Shown in pieces: positions 1 to 11,893 of a DNA stretch of 64,000 bases; position 1 is the first letter of the stretch; each line of letters begins with the position of its first letter. The translations under genes were made by a program, and so were the position numbers. The DNA lies in assembly GCA_019188255.1 (NCBI GenBank), contig JAETXT010000014.1, forward strand, positions 682,001-746,000. Direction: 5' to 3'. This stretch comes from Verticillium longisporum (taxonomy: Eukaryota; Ascomycota; Sordariomycetes; Glomerellales; Plectosphaerellaceae). Below the pieces are notes generated by a model, which saw nothing but the letters and a program-made list of their open reading frames with translations, was not told the origin of the DNA and made no database searches.

Positions 1-766
1 CAGCACCTCGTCCCTCTTGTCCGCCTTCCGGCTGATGCCCACGACGCGGTCAGCACCGAGGGCCCGCGCAAAGAGCACGCCAAAATGGCCCAGGCCACCG
101 ACTCCAACGATGCCCACAGTCTTGCCGGGCCCTGCCCCGTGAAACCGCAATGGCGAGTATACGGTAACGCCGCCGCAAAGCATGGGCGCAGCGTCCTCCG
201 ACGCGAGGCCGTCGGGAATCTTGATAACGAACGCCGAGGGACATCGGTGGTAGGTTGCGTGGCCGCCCATCGTCTTACCTCCGTTGAAGTGGAAGCCGCC
301 GTACGTATGCACGGCGCGAGGGCAGTAGTTGACAGAGCCTTCATCGCACTCACCACACGACCCCGCCGAGGCACCGCGACCGAAGCTTCTGTCTGCCTGC
401 GCCCCGCCGCCGTCGCGGTCCCCGAGCTGAATGCCGCCCGAGGCTTCAGAGCCGACACGGACAGCGACGCCGACGATTTCATGGCCGACACAGATTGGAT
501 ACGGAGCAGGGCCCTGTTCTGGTGGTCAGCTGCTTTCTGCAGAAGGCGAGTGGACAGGCGAAGGCGAGCACAGAGATGGTGGAAAAGCTTACCCAGCCAG
601 AGCGCAGCATGTGTAAGTCAGAACCGCAAATGCCGCTGTGCGTGACTTTGATGTCAACATCTGTGTCTTCCCAAGCCTTGGGCTCAAATGTTTCCCAGAC
701 CATGTTGCCCTTGACCGAAGCCTCGTCATGGCCGATCCAGCCCTCGAACTTGTAGTCGTCTGCCAT
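1..766 (-). CDS. Zinc-dependent alcohol dehydrogenase, cinnamyl-ADH/ADH6 type (3' end outside window)
   Basis: Medium-chain zinc alcohol dehydrogenase of the NADP-dependent ADH6/cinnamyl-alcohol type, expected to interconvert aldehydes and alcohols in the cytosol. The start at 766 gives an N-terminus beginning MADDYKFEGW. Exon 1 (593-766, 58 codons) ends after HSGICGSDLHMLRSGW, which holds the catalytic-zinc Cys (GICGSD). An intron at 514-592 (GTAAGC...CAG) joins it in phase to GPAPYPICVGHE, which holds the His-Glu zinc pair. Downstream the frame is open to base 1 and shows the Rossmann-fold glycine pattern GIVGVGGLGHFGV. The segment before the structural-zinc loop is unusual: it reads GDRDGGGAQADRSF where the family normally has GDRVGVGAQ and a cysteine, so one structural-zinc Cys appears to be missing. 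Only CGEC plus a distal Cys are seen. The C-terminal third lies beyond the window. Family assignment is firm; substrate is unknown. Confidence 0.9.
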
Positions 767-2791
767 GGTGGTTGTCCTATTGGGCTTGCAGAGGTCTCTC
801 GCGTGTCTGTATGTGCGCCTCTTCCTTATTGTCTGCTGAGTTTCAAAAGTTGTCAATTGTAGTGTATCGGGGCAGACCAAGCGCTCCTGGCCAGGAGGCA
901 CATTCGGCCTTTTGAGGGGCTTCCAACATCGGCCGGTAAAGGTCTTCCCAAGCTCCCACGACCCCAACCTATGACGTCTGCACCCCATCGTCTACAAAGC
1001 CTTGAAGCACAGCGATTGCGCCCCTCCGACTTGCTTTATTTTTTGCCTTTCTTTCTTTGCAGCGTGGCATACCAACTCGGTCCGTTGACCATGTTGAGGC
1101 AACACAAGGTCGCCGATCACGTCGTGCGGAAATCGACGATGCCGAAGCCCCTCAGAATCGAATTGTGCAGTACGCCATGCCCATTGGCCGCCCTAGCTGT
1201 TCACCTGCATGGCACGACCCAAAACCCGGATCACTGTCTCAAGGCAAATGGCAGCTCCGAGCGGAAGACGCAGTACTTGCTCGCTAGAACCTCGGGAAGA
1301 TTCATATAGGGCCGCGTCGATGACGGGCGCAGAGACGGGCGTCATCTCGACCGGCGTGAAAGATGCGGGGGATGATGATATCTCCTCTCATATGACAGGC
1401 AGTCTGTCTGCTTTGGAGCAGAATGGGAAGCAGACTATCATGTTCAGAAATAAAATGAGACGGTGTGAGTGCCCCAAGCTTATCGAATCCGCCATGACGC
1501 ACAGTTTGTCCGATATACTTCTGCTTCCCATCGCTCTTGCCCCTTTCGCAGTGCAATGTCGCTTCCTCACGAGATGACTTTCCGATTAACATCAGGCACG
1601 ATCCAATCCAACACGGCAATCAACGCACCCCCCTCCTTTCCACCTAAGCGGACGTCTAACCAGTTGAACCCCCTGACTGTTCCTATTTCCCCCCCTCGCG
1701 AAGGAAAAAAACCTAGTTGCACATGAAGACACGATCGTCAAAGTTGCATCGATCTCTTGCGAACCCGGCTCTCGCATCGTATTCAGATATATTTGATTTC
1801 CGGGGTGAAGACCTTCCGCTTGCTTCCAAGTTCCAGGGGGGAGCCCTACCACTAGCCGACATCCCCCCCCCCTCATTCTCCCTTGTCCCGATCCGGGCCC
1901 CGGCCCGTTGGCGTCCCGTAACTCAGTTGAGCTTTGCAGACGACGCCATACGAAGGTCAAGATCGAAAGTCTATCTGTCGAAAGATTAAGCAACAACGAC
2001 TTCGTGTCTTCCTTCGTCCCGAACTGCATGACTGTGCTACCAAATAGTTGACAAGATGGATTCCTTCGTGATTCGGCACTGTTTATCCCTCAGGACTCTA
2101 CGCCCAATGCGGCCCCGCGTCACAGGAAAAAGTCTGGGCGGCGGAAATGAGTGCCCCTGGCTCTGGATCCGTTGGCTCAGGGGTCTGAAACGGGAAATTA
2201 GCAACGCGCAGCACAGCACGGATCACACGCTTGGCAAACAAAACACAGCACGGGGAAATGGTGCATAATCTGTCTTGTACTGATCAAAATCGATTGGTCC
2301 ATCCGTCTACACTACTCGCCATCTAGAGGTATCATCGTCACCGTAATTACAAAGCAAGCCCACCCACGCTCCGCGTCACAAGAGGTCGCCTCAAAGACTG
2401 CTACCTGATGCCCATGGCATTCGCGTGCCCATGTCCCGGAGCCTGCCATGAAAACACCTTGAGATAAAATCAAAAATATCCGTAAAGGTCGGCCTGGTCC
2501 GGACGTGGAACCCGCTGCGTGGATCGAAGTCCCTGGAAGAGCCCATGTGCATTAAATAAAAGCCAATGTATTGAGAAGAGGTCGTCCTACCACCCGCGAC
2601 GCCCCTCAACTAGCAGAGTCACCCCCCCTGAGAGGAGCCTCCGGAAGCAGTGACGGCCGGGTGTGGCGTGTGAAGGAGTGTGACAACGAAGTGTAGGAAT
2701 TATACATTGAGCTCTCCCGACGAACCGGCCTTTGTACTGTGTGCTTGTCGCGCGCCTGTGTCTGATCATCGACGAAAGATGTATCAGCCGT
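767..2791. other. Intergenic region without recognisable gene
   Basis: This 2-kb interval separates the alcohol dehydrogenase start from the 3' end of the GH16 gene, both on the minus strand, so it should hold the dehydrogenase promoter. Open frames here (for example the 145-codon frame at 1592-2029 on the minus strand) have no family-like motifs, no plausible introns and low-complexity composition. I see no RNA gene. Confidence 0.6.
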
Positions 2792-4057
2792 TTACAGCAT
2801 GAAGGCGAAGAAGAGGCCAAGAGCGCCCATGGCCATGTTGGCGCGGTTCATCATGCCACCGGCGGGCTCAACGGTGGCAACCGTCGAGGCGGCGCCGGCG
2901 GTGGTGGAGGCGGCGGCAGAGTCAGAGTCGGCACCAGAAGTGGTGGCAGAAGTGCCGGTGGACTCGGCGGCGCCAGTGGAAGAAACGACAACGGAGCTCA
3001 GGGTGGTGGAGGCGGCGGCGGTGCTGGTGGTCTTGTCGTCGTCGGTCTCAGTCTCCGTCTCCGTCTCCGTCTCCGTCTCGTTGGCCTCCTCGGTCTTGGT
3101 CTTGGGGGCGGCGGTGGTCTTGGTGGCAGGAGCAGAGGTGGTGGTCTCGTCCTTCTCATCGTCGTCGCTGCCGTCACCGGTAACGATCTTGATGGACTGC
3201 CACTTGCCAGACTTGTCGCCGTAGACGTACTCCTTGGCGTTGGGGGTGCCGCTGGAGGCATCGTTGCCACCGGCGTAGTCGACAATCTTGCAGTTCTGGT
3301 AGTAGCCGATGAAGGGAGCCTTCTCGTAGTCCGAGTAGCCACCGGCCCACTCGACGGTGCCCTTGGGGGTGTTCTTGTTGCCGGCAGGCCAGGTTCCGAT
3401 CTTGATCTGCATGGGGGTCTGGGGTACTTCTCGCCCACGTCGGCGGCGTTCAGGGTGCGGACGACAGCGCCGTCGATGGTCCAGTCAATCTTGTTCTGGT
3501 TCCAAACGATGCCGTACTTGTGGAACTGGCTGAGGGGGTTGGCAACGGCGTGCTTGCCACCGCGGTCGTAGGTGGTCGTGTCACCCTTGGAGAAGTAGTT
3601 GGTCTGGACGTTGGCGTTGTCACCACCGGTCCACTCCCAGTCAATCTCGTCAAGGTCCTTGGACTGGAGGACGATCGAGGTGACAATGCCCTGCATATTG
3701 GCGGCCTGGACGGTGCACTCGAGCTCGCCGAAGAAGATGAACTTGTGCGAGGCCTTGGTGGGGGCCTCGGTCTCCTTCTGGATGGAGAAGGCGCCCTTCT
3801 CCTTGTCGTAGGTGACCTTGGTGCCGGGGAGGGTGTAGAGGTAGTCCTCGCCGTTGGACTTGGTGAAGTCAATGTCGACCGTCTTGCCGAAGGCAGGGTC
3901 GGGGTCACAGGCTGGGCGATCATGTTAGCATTGTAGTGACGGCGCCGCGCGTGTCCAGACGGTACTTACACTTCTTGGTGGGGTCGCAGTCGGTGAAGGT
4001 CTGGGCGGAGACGAGGGAAGAGGCGGCCAGGGCCACGGCGAAGAGCTTGGAAACCAT
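2792..4057 (-). CDS. GPI-anchored GH16 Crh-type cell-wall transglycosylase (one frameshift)
   Basis: Homologue of yeast Crh1/Utr2 and Aspergillus Crf1, which join chitin to beta-1,6/1,3-glucan in the cell wall. About 402 residues once the frame break is allowed for. Exon 1 (3970-4057, 29 codons plus 1 nt) encodes a signal peptide, MVSKLFAVALAASSLVSA. An intron at 3912-3969 (GTAAGT, branch CTAAC, CAG) leads to exon 2. The GH16 catalytic motif DEIDWEW (ExDxE type) lies near residues 115-121. The C-terminus is Ser/Thr-rich with a short Glu-Thr repeat, and ends in a hydrophobic tail (GALGLFFAFML) typical of a GPI-anchor signal. The frame shifts near 3421-3424, where a run of four C (coding strand) replaces an expected five; before it the frame reads GEKYP, after it MQIKIGTWPAG. 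No CBM18 domain is seen. Type and role are secure; functionality depends on whether the frameshift is real. Confidence 0.93.
3046..3081. repeat. Short hexanucleotide tandem repeat coding Glu-Thr
   Basis: About six copies of a gtctcc-type hexamer lie within the Ser/Thr-rich C-terminal stalk of the Crh-type gene. In the minus-strand reading frame they give alternating Glu and Thr. The repeat preserves the frame and probably varies in length between strains. Confidence 0.7.
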
Positions 4058-7000
4058 CTTGAATATTGTTGTTGATGGGGTTTGTGGAAAGAATTATTGG
4101 CTGGTTGGGTACTGAGCGAAGGTTGACGAAGGTTCAAAGACTGCCTATTAACGAGTGATGCAGTTGTGTGCTAGGAAGAAACAGGAGGAGGAAGAGGGGG
4201 TGTTGTAGGGTGATGAGAGATGGAGGTGAGGCAGAAGGGGGGGGAACATGCCAGTCGACTGAGCAAGGAGACGGCGGTTTTATCAGAAGATGCGCGCTCT
4301 CTCATCCCTCAACGGAGGCACCACCCTCGCCTCGCCTCACCTGCACCACCGAGCACAGCGACCGCCGGACGGCACGCGCATGGCCCTTCCCCCTTGAAGC
4401 GGGTACTGATGGATGGAGACCAGCCCGTGCACCTCGATCCAGTGATGGGTGTTCATTGCCCCGTAGCCGAGTGCCCAGGCGCCATCTTCTCGATACGATG
4501 GGCTGCTCAAGGTCATTTCGTAAGGCGCGGTCCATGTTCTGGGGGCCCGGGGGAAAGAACGACAGGGATGTGAAGGAACAAGGGCAAGGTTGACAGGGGC
4601 AAAGGGACTTGCAAAGGGAAAGCATTGCTGGGGGGGTCATTTCCGTGCCTGAATCGGTGACCCAAAGCAGCGTTGGTTGGCGGCAGGAGGAGCCCACAAG
4701 CGTGTCTGGTGGAGGTTAGGGGTGGGCAGCAGGAGCAGTAGCGCAGCCAGCCCCTGAGAACAGACCGGCCTCACGGCACTGTCGAAGAAGGAGGGGGTGC
4801 AGATTTCAGGGGTCCACCGATCTAGCAACGCGCCGTTACCAAGGAGAAGCAGGTCGCACAGGCAGCCAATGGCAGATGGCGTCCCAAGTCTGCGCCCCCT
4901 CGAGATACAGTCGGCATGAGGACGCGTAGGTAGGTAGGTACTGTGCTGTAGGCGTGAGTGGCGCCTCAATCGAGCCATCGCGTTCGCCGCGGTGCCGTGT
5001 CATATGCACATGCACACGCACACGAACACGCAGCTCAAGATTCGTACGCCAAGATGCCTGCATAAGTCCGCACCCACCCCCCTGCTCATTCCATCTTGGC
5101 GCGTGTCCCAACGCTCAAAACCACCTAGCTTCAGGCTTCTGGAGCGGGGCGCAGGCACCAACCAACAGGGGCCGGTTTTGGGGCGGCATTCCGCTCTTCT
5201 CTCGTGATGACCTCGCCCCTCCGTTCGTTCCTTGGCTCTCTTCGTGTTTGGGCATGCCACGCCTTTCCCGACCTGTCATCGTCATATTCCATTCCATCCA
5301 TCAGGCCTGTTGACTCGCCTTGGTCATTCCCACTCACTCAGCATTCAGTTGCTGGCATGCGACCGCCCCAGTCTCTCGGTAACGCCGTCCCTCTTGCGTT
5401 TCGTAAATGCCCATGTTGATGACCCCCCCGTACGACACAACCGACACAACACGACGGTCACAGCAAAGGTTACAACAGCATTTCTGAAGCGCCTTACTCA
5501 GCACCCAGCCTGCCATCCGAAGCACGCTCGTGGCAAGTGACAAGATGAGCACGGGCACGAGCACGGCACGAGTCGATACCGTTCGGCCACCCGCCGTCCG
5601 CCGCTTATCCGTCTGTGGTCGGCGCCTGGCGCAGATCCCTGCCGCACATCGCTGGGCCCTGGCGCCAGGCTGGAATAGTGAATATTTGGGTTTTTCCCTC
5701 ATCATCGCCTCACCAATGACTGTTCACGGGGGTGCAAACCACCTCTATCAATCATCTTCAATATGGGGGTTCAGATCGAGGGGCAGCACAGGGTGCGTTA
5801 CATGTACGTAGCACTGTGGTCTTCCAAAACACCGAGTCCAACGTTGGTACGAGGGCTGTCATCCAACAGATACGTCTTGGTCCAAGTCGCCGTCGAGCCT
5901 TTGAAACGCCCTGTCGGCCAATTCTTCGATCCATGGTATCAAGCAGTTGCTTCCCCTCCAGCTCACTTCCGCTCGTCTTGTTGGCTGAAGAAGATAGTCG
6001 TGGGTGTGTGTTTGAGACAAAGCCGTCCTCCCAGGCTTGCCAGGATCATCCATCTTCTTTGGTCATCTTCCTCTTCGCCCACCTACCTTCGTTCCATCAC
6101 TTTTGTGGCTCCTGTTGTCTCGCGCCCAGATCCCTCCTGATCTTCATTTTCAAGCCGCCGTCTCCTCGCCGTCGACCCAGCGACCTTTGTTTTCTCATTA
6201 TCGCGTTGGCTGTCATCGGGACAGGACCACAATACCTGTCCCCATCCACAGTCGATCCTGACGACAATCTTCTCCCTGGATGACGATGGGAACTTTTGAG
6301 TTTGCCGTGTTCTTGTGTTCTGTTCCCATCAGCTACAGATTTCTTTTCCCTGCTCCATCCATTTCCTCCGGATGCTAGTCGAAACGTCCCGGCTGCTGAC
6401 TCGCAGACAGTCCTGGCAGAGGGCTCTGCAGGGCTCTGCGACAAAGCCTGGCCTGGCCTGGCCTGGCCGTCAGCCGTCAGCACATCTCGACTGCTCCATG
6501 TCTCGAAGCCTGTAGGTTTCGGTTGTCAGCTCGAGCGACAATCAGACAGCCCGCACCCTCGCCTCTGTGATCAGACATTGGGCAACCCAAAGCAAAGAAC
6601 GATTCTGAAAGCTCAGATGGGGAACGGGTGCACTGCCACGCCATGTTATTCGTCTGGATACATGCCCCGAAAGACTGATGGGGCGTTCAGGGTCTGGATA
6701 CGTCCCTTGTTGACCACCCCTCCTGCAGCCCTAATAGAAGAGTCTGGAAGGGGGTGAGGGAGGGGGGTCTTATTTGGTTCGTGTTACCCCCATAATGCAC
6801 TCCCCCCAAAGTTCACGGGACCTTGATCTCGGCGCGCGGCGCTAGCTAGGCGGCCTCTGCTAAATATATCATAATAGCTCGAAATCGCCCGAATTCATCT
6901 TTCGACAAAGACACTTTCGGTCACGCGTCAGCGACCGATTTTGCCGCCCTCGTACCAACTGTTTCCAAATATTCTCGAACCTTTGGCCCGGCACGGTTCG

Positions 7001-10000
7001 GCCAAGATGCAATCATCAGCACTGCTCCCCACAGTCCCTTCCTTTTCTGGATCCTGTAAGCCGAGTCCCGAACAAACACGAGCTATCAGCGGAGCCCTGG
7101 CCCGTGCAACCCGACGGTGTCCCCGATTTCACGGTCGCTCTTCCAACCGGTAAATGACTATTGTGCAGATAGTGCAGTGCACCTACTTTCTTCACTGACA
7201 TGGTCTCCTAGTGATTGTGACGTCTTTCTTTTGGCAGCTCGCCTCGCTAACGTGATCAGCGTCGTGTGGCATGACCCGCATGTTCACGCCTGTCGTTCAC
7301 TCTTCGCCGATCTTGACTCTGCGGTCTGCAGCGAGCTCTCGTTTTTTTTTCTTGCCATGCTCTGCAGGCGCGAGACATGGCCTACCGCGGTAGCTACAGC
7401 TTGACCGATCTGTCCATTGGCCATGGAAAACGAAAGCGGCAACATCGCGGCCAGATGCTCTGTCATTTGGGACATACAGGACTCACCGCCATCGGTGTCA
7501 CTTGTTGTCAGTCGCCAAGTGCCAACATGTCGTGGGTGTTCTGTTGCTGGCAGCGCAGTGCATCGTGACACCGCATGCCGCCCGCCTCTTGGGACCATGC
7601 CGTGGCCGTGTCACCGACGGCTTGTCGAGACTTGTCAAGCGATCGTGGCTGCAGGCCTCGTTAGGCTGTGACACATTGGCGTGGCGTTTGGTCTACCTGA
7701 ATCCCCTGTCTCGTGTCAAATCACCTGACCGTCGTGCAACAGAGTGGTCATCGGGCTTTCTACCTTGCGGGTTCTCGTTGTTAACATGATAATGAAACAA
7801 CGTCGGTTCTTGCGTACTGAGTGGTAGATCGATGACCTCATCAAAACCTCATCTTTTGTGGTCTGAGAAGGATCATCAATCAGCCAGTCTGGGGCTTGTA
7901 CACGCTGTGCGTAGAGGCTTTTTCTTCTTTCAGTGCCTCATGTAGCTCACGTTGGCCCTGGAGGTCAACGTGGACATGGCATGACAATATCACAGCGAAC
8001 TCAACGCTTGCAATAAGACATGGAATAAGTCCTCGGCCTCGGAGTGTCTAATCTTGTCACCTAACGTTGGGCCTCACTCGGCACATCTGATGAGAACAAG
8101 CATGGCAAGGTGGCATCCCGCAACCGGCTCCCTGGCTCTCTCAGTCATTCTCTCAGTTCGTTGAATATGCTGTCCCAACGGAATACTTGCCTAAGGGTGC
8201 TGTATACGCCCGTACGGGACCAGCCTAGCCATGCCATACGTCTCGGCAGAATAGGTTGCCATGACTGACTTTGGCGAATTGTATGAAACGAGGACCAGTA
8301 TCTCTGATGGTTCCAGCATTTCTACCAGTGACATGTCCAGAGCATACTCAACCATCCGCCAGAAATGGTGCGCCGCCCCATCTCCGATATAGAGTGGAAT
8401 GATTCCCCGTTTGGACGCGAGCAGGCACGAAGAAATATTGTAGCCAGGCCACAGCAGCAGTAGAGCAGGATGGCCGGGCCTCCGTCGACTACCGTGTGCC
8501 CCCCAAAACAGGCTGGCATCACCGGCTTTCTCGATTCTCAACTCTCTGGAGAACTGGACGATGAAGCTGGACCCTTCGGTTCTAATGGTCTCCTGTGGAC
8601 GGCACGGGCAGTTGCTGGCTTTCTCGGTATTGTCGCATGGTCATTACGTACGGCGATTAGACGTCCATTGCCTGTTGAATGTTTCAAGATGCCATGTTCG
8701 CTTCGCTGAACAGTCACTCGGTGTCGCATTTTCGGCAATCATGCACCGACTCCGTGAGAGCAGCGCGAACACAATGAGATCGTCGACATGGCGAGGCCGA
8801 GCGGCTATACATGAGTCTGGCTATGATTTGAGAACAAGTGGTGATGGAGAAGAAACAACGAGGAAGCATTGACCACGGTAAGCGGCACGAGGTCTTGTCA
8901 CCACTCAGCAAGCGGCACTCCAGCGCAGTCGACAGCTCCGTTGCCAAACCGCCAAACTCACCCCAGAAGAAACGCATATACGAGGCGGCCTATAGAAACA
9001 GTCGAGGCTGTGAACCGTCCCCTCAAACGAACAGTAGAAACCATGGGCTCATGCATCGCAGTTCTGGCGTCGTGACAAATGGCAGTTTGTCCCGGTATGC
9101 ATGTCGACCACTAGCCAAACATCACCAGCGTGCGGTTTCCAGGGGTTGGCGTCCGTCGGGTTCGGGGAGAGAGAGAGAGGGGGGGGGGCTGAGCACGGTG
9201 CTCGGTTGTATCATGCCGCCTGGCTGGGCTGCGCACACTGAACTGACTGCCTGACCGGACCGGACCGCCTTCAAGTTTGGTTACCTGCGTGGTTCCTGGC
9301 CCTCACGGCCGTTTCCTCGCTTCATGCCCTGACCCCGTGCTTCCTCACGCGATTTGTGCATTTCGAAAGACGGCATGAAGAGCTTGGACGTGATGCGCGT
9401 TTCACATGCCCTGGGGGGGAGGGAAATGGGCGGTGCACCGATGACTGTTTACAAACAAGGATGGCCATCTTCCTGGGGAGGAGGAGGAGGAGGAGGAAAG
9501 TCAAAGCAAGGGAAAGCAATATCGAACAATCCCTTGGGGACGCCACGAGGTCTTGGGGTCGGAGTGGGAATGGACAGGTCCGGATTGGGAGGCGTTTCCT
9601 CAAGGCGTTGGCTGAAAGATGATGGCGGCGTCCAACTGCAGAAGGAAAGTAAGAGACTTACTTATTAGGGTAATTGGGCCTGAGACTTGACCTTTGAGGA
9701 GAAGCTGCTTGATTAATTGGGGGCTCACGTGTGGACGTTTTCCACGAATGGGCAGATTATTACCCCGAATGTGAGAAATGGGAGGTTTGGTAGCGAGCGG
9801 TATTGTGAATGTAACCCCGATGAACAAAGGCATCAGAAGGCGCAGCTTCGTCCGACGTCCCGAATCTGAACTAAGGGTCAAGGAGGGATGGAGGGAGTGG
9901 CCCGCGGCTCGGAGGCAAGGTAGAGACGGCTAGGAATGACACCTTGGCAGGGGTTCGCTTGGAGAGGTGCGAACCGAGAGTGTGGGAGACGTTTCCACGA

Positions 10001-10942
10001 CGGACACACCCTCGAGTATCTGAAGGGAAGAGAGAGAGAGAGAGAGAGAGGTTCGTCGTTGAACCGTTCAGAAGGGGGGCTTGGGGCGGAGTGGTTCGCT
10101 TTAGGTGCGTCGCGGATCAGACGGTGGGTTGCGGGGAGCGGCGGTGGGCGGAGCGCTGTGAAGACCAATTTGGTGAATGCCCGGTGTCCCAAGTATGAAG
10201 TATGGTGGTGTGTGGTGTGTCAATGTAACCCTTCCAAGGCGGCAGCAAGCCATCGCGAACGCCAGTCGAGCGGCTATATGAACCTTGCACGTACAAGTCA
10301 GGTAAGGTACAAACTCAGTTGCGTTGCGTCTCTTGTCCCGTCCCCTTCTCTCGCCTCGCCCCGGCCAGGCTCATGGATCGTCAAGGAACCCACCCTGGCC
10401 CCATTTGCCACGGATCTTGGTTTCACTGAAACGTGGGCTTGTCGCAATAGGCAGTTGTCTGCGTATGGGATGCCCTCAAACCCGACAAACTTTGGTTCGC
10501 CCGACATGTCACTGCCGCCTCCAAGCGTAAGCCTCCGACGGAAGGGAGGGGCCCAAGCAGCTTGACGGCGCCTCAAGAAAACCCTGACATCAGATGAAGG
10601 AGGAGGAGAGAGGGCCACCGACTTGGGGTTCTGGATCATGATAAAGGGGAGATCCCATCTCGCCTCGAGTCGCGATGCATATCCGCTGCCGCCGCTTCGT
10701 TCGTTACCCACCTCGCGTAAAGTCCCGACTCCCAGTGCCGCCCCGCGGGTCAGGATGATCATGAACGCCAGTTCGAGATCTGCCGAGTCGGCCTTCCATC
10801 TCCACTTGCCGCCCACTCCAACATCACCTTTCTCTGCCCGTCATCCCGTCTCTGCTCACCCTGCCTTGATCCCCCGACTGCGTCGCGAGGCTTTGCATGT
10901 CTCGCAGCAAGAGGCCTGCCAGTCACGCCTCCTGACTCGCCA
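4058..10942. other. 6.9-kb interval without recognisable genes
   Basis: Lies between the divergently placed starts of the Crh-type gene (-) and the APH-fold gene (+), so it contains both promoters. GC content looks normal and there is no RIP signature. The many open frames (up to about 210 codons) overlap on both strands, lack family motifs and are rich in Arg/Pro/Ser as expected of chance frames in GC-balanced DNA. Only simple repeats stand out: four CCTGG units near 6447-6467, a GA run followed by a G run at 9167-9188, and a (GA)n tract at 10028-10051. I searched by eye for tRNA B-box sequences and found none convincing. Confidence 0.6.
10028..10051. repeat. (GA)n microsatellite
   Basis: A run of about eleven GA dinucleotides about 0.9 kb upstream of the APH-fold gene. 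Similar GA runs occur near 9167 and 23808 and in the CorA-like gene's intron at about 26228-26262. Confidence 0.9.
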
Positions 10943-11893
10943 ATGGCATCGAACAACGACGCGGGTCTCCTGGGGTATCCCATTGCAGAACGCCACCTCC
11001 TGAGCCTCAGAATTCATGAGGCCATCCTCATCATGCTGCGTCGTATGGGTGTACCAGTTCCAGAGCCCGTGGGCTACGAACCACCATCACCACATCCGCC
11101 TTCCACGGCGACCAATAACATCAGCAGCAACACCCTTGTCTCCTCCCAAGAGTCCGGCCATGATGGTATATCTCTCTTCTGGCCGCCCGCTTCCTCACAG
11201 CTTGCACCAGAAATGAGCAGGACGCACACTCTCATGACATCCCACGAACCCGGCATGACCCTCACGGAGGCCTGGCCCAGCATGACGGCGCAGCAGAAGC
11301 AGTTCGTCCGAGAGCAGCTGGCCTCCATCTTCCGCGAATTGCGCAGCATACGGCCGTCGCCAGACCACATCTGGTTACCGTATAGCTTCCCTGTCCTGCC
11401 ACTGCGGGACCGCTTTTGGCTACGGCAAACGACGAACCAACCCCTACACGAGTTTGACCCCAGAAACACTGAGTTTCGTCAGCGGTACGGTCCCTTTTCA
11501 TCTCACGAGAGCTTTGTCGACGCTCTCGTCGAGAGAATCGCCGCCGTCGCATCGTTTGCACTCGATGAGGAGGAGGAGGCCGAGGTCATTGACGTGGTGA
11601 TGCACCTGAAAAGGTCAAGGGGAGGCGACTTCGTGTTCACGCACGGCAACTTTTGCGCCGACAACGTCATCGTGGGCCCTGATGGGCGGGTTTTGGCCCT
11701 GTTGGACTGGTCGCAGGCAGGCTTCTATCCGAGGTACTGGGAGTGGGTCAAGGCAAGGCTTGCAGCGCGCCAACATGGTGAGGAATGTGACAATGCCTTC
11801 GTTTCTGAGGGTGGTTTGGATGTCATCGAGCCTGGTGTCAGTTGGGAGGATGAGCTCTGGAGCGTCGAGGCTGGTTTCGATGTAATCTGGTAA
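10943..11893 (+). CDS. Aminoglycoside-phosphotransferase (APH)-fold protein with Asn in place of the catalytic Asp
   Basis: Intronless 316-residue protein of the fungal APH/choline-kinase-like superfamily, whose members phosphorylate small molecules or are pseudokinases. The start at 10943 is the first ATG in a long open frame. Family features in order: HEAILIMLRRMGVPVPEP (residues 25-42, matching the 'IPVPEV' region of the N-lobe), the hinge-like stretch HTLMTSHEPGMTLTEAWPSM (95-114), the Brenner-type motif HGNFCADN (234-241), the metal-binding LLDWSQAG (253-260) and FYPRYWEW (261-268), the last typical of fungal members. The family motif is HGDxxxxN; here the Asp is Asn236 (codon AAC at 11648-11650), while Asp255 of the DxD/DW motif is kept. 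The glycine-rich nucleotide loop region is short or missing at the N-terminus. No neighbouring gene suggests a substrate, so it may be a pseudokinase. Confidence 0.85.
   Translation: MASNNDAGLLGYPIAERHLLSLRIHEAILIMLRRMGVPVPEPVGYEPPSPHPPSTATNNISSNTLVSSQESGHDGISLFWPPASSQLAPEMSRTHTLMTSHEPGMTLTEAWPSMTAQQKQFVREQLASIFRELRSIRPSPDHIWLPYSFPVLPLRDRFWLRQTTNQPLHEFDPRNTEFRQRYGPFSSHESFVDALVERIAAVASFALDEEEEAEVIDVVMHLKRSRGGDFVFTHGNFCADNVIVGPDGRVLALLDWSQAGFYPRYWEWVKARLAARQHGEECDNAFVSEGGLDVIEPGVSWEDELWSVEAGFDVIW

Noticed and set aside
2732..3571. Long plus-strand frame (279 codons, Gly/Val-rich) over the GH16 gene
   Set aside because: Antisense shadow of the Ser/Thr/Ala-rich C-terminus of the Crh-type gene; composition is low-complexity and the opposite strand has clear GH16 motifs.
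3450..3923. Minus-strand frame rich in Ser/Pro/Arg overlapping the GH16 gene
   Set aside because: Out-of-frame reading of the same strand as the real exon; no domain.
5755..5790. GGTTCAGATCGAG as a possible tRNA B box
   Set aside because: No matching A box or cloverleaf stems could be drawn around it.
6279..6392. Small 37-codon frame starting ATGACGATGGGAAC after a pyrimidine-rich leader-like stretch
   Set aside because: The context resembles a promoter/leader but the peptide has no recognisable feature and no downstream exon could be linked.
9936..10565. 209-codon plus-strand frame with an Arg-Glu repeat
   Set aside because: The repeat is the (GA)n microsatellite translated; no motif and no orthologue-like pattern.
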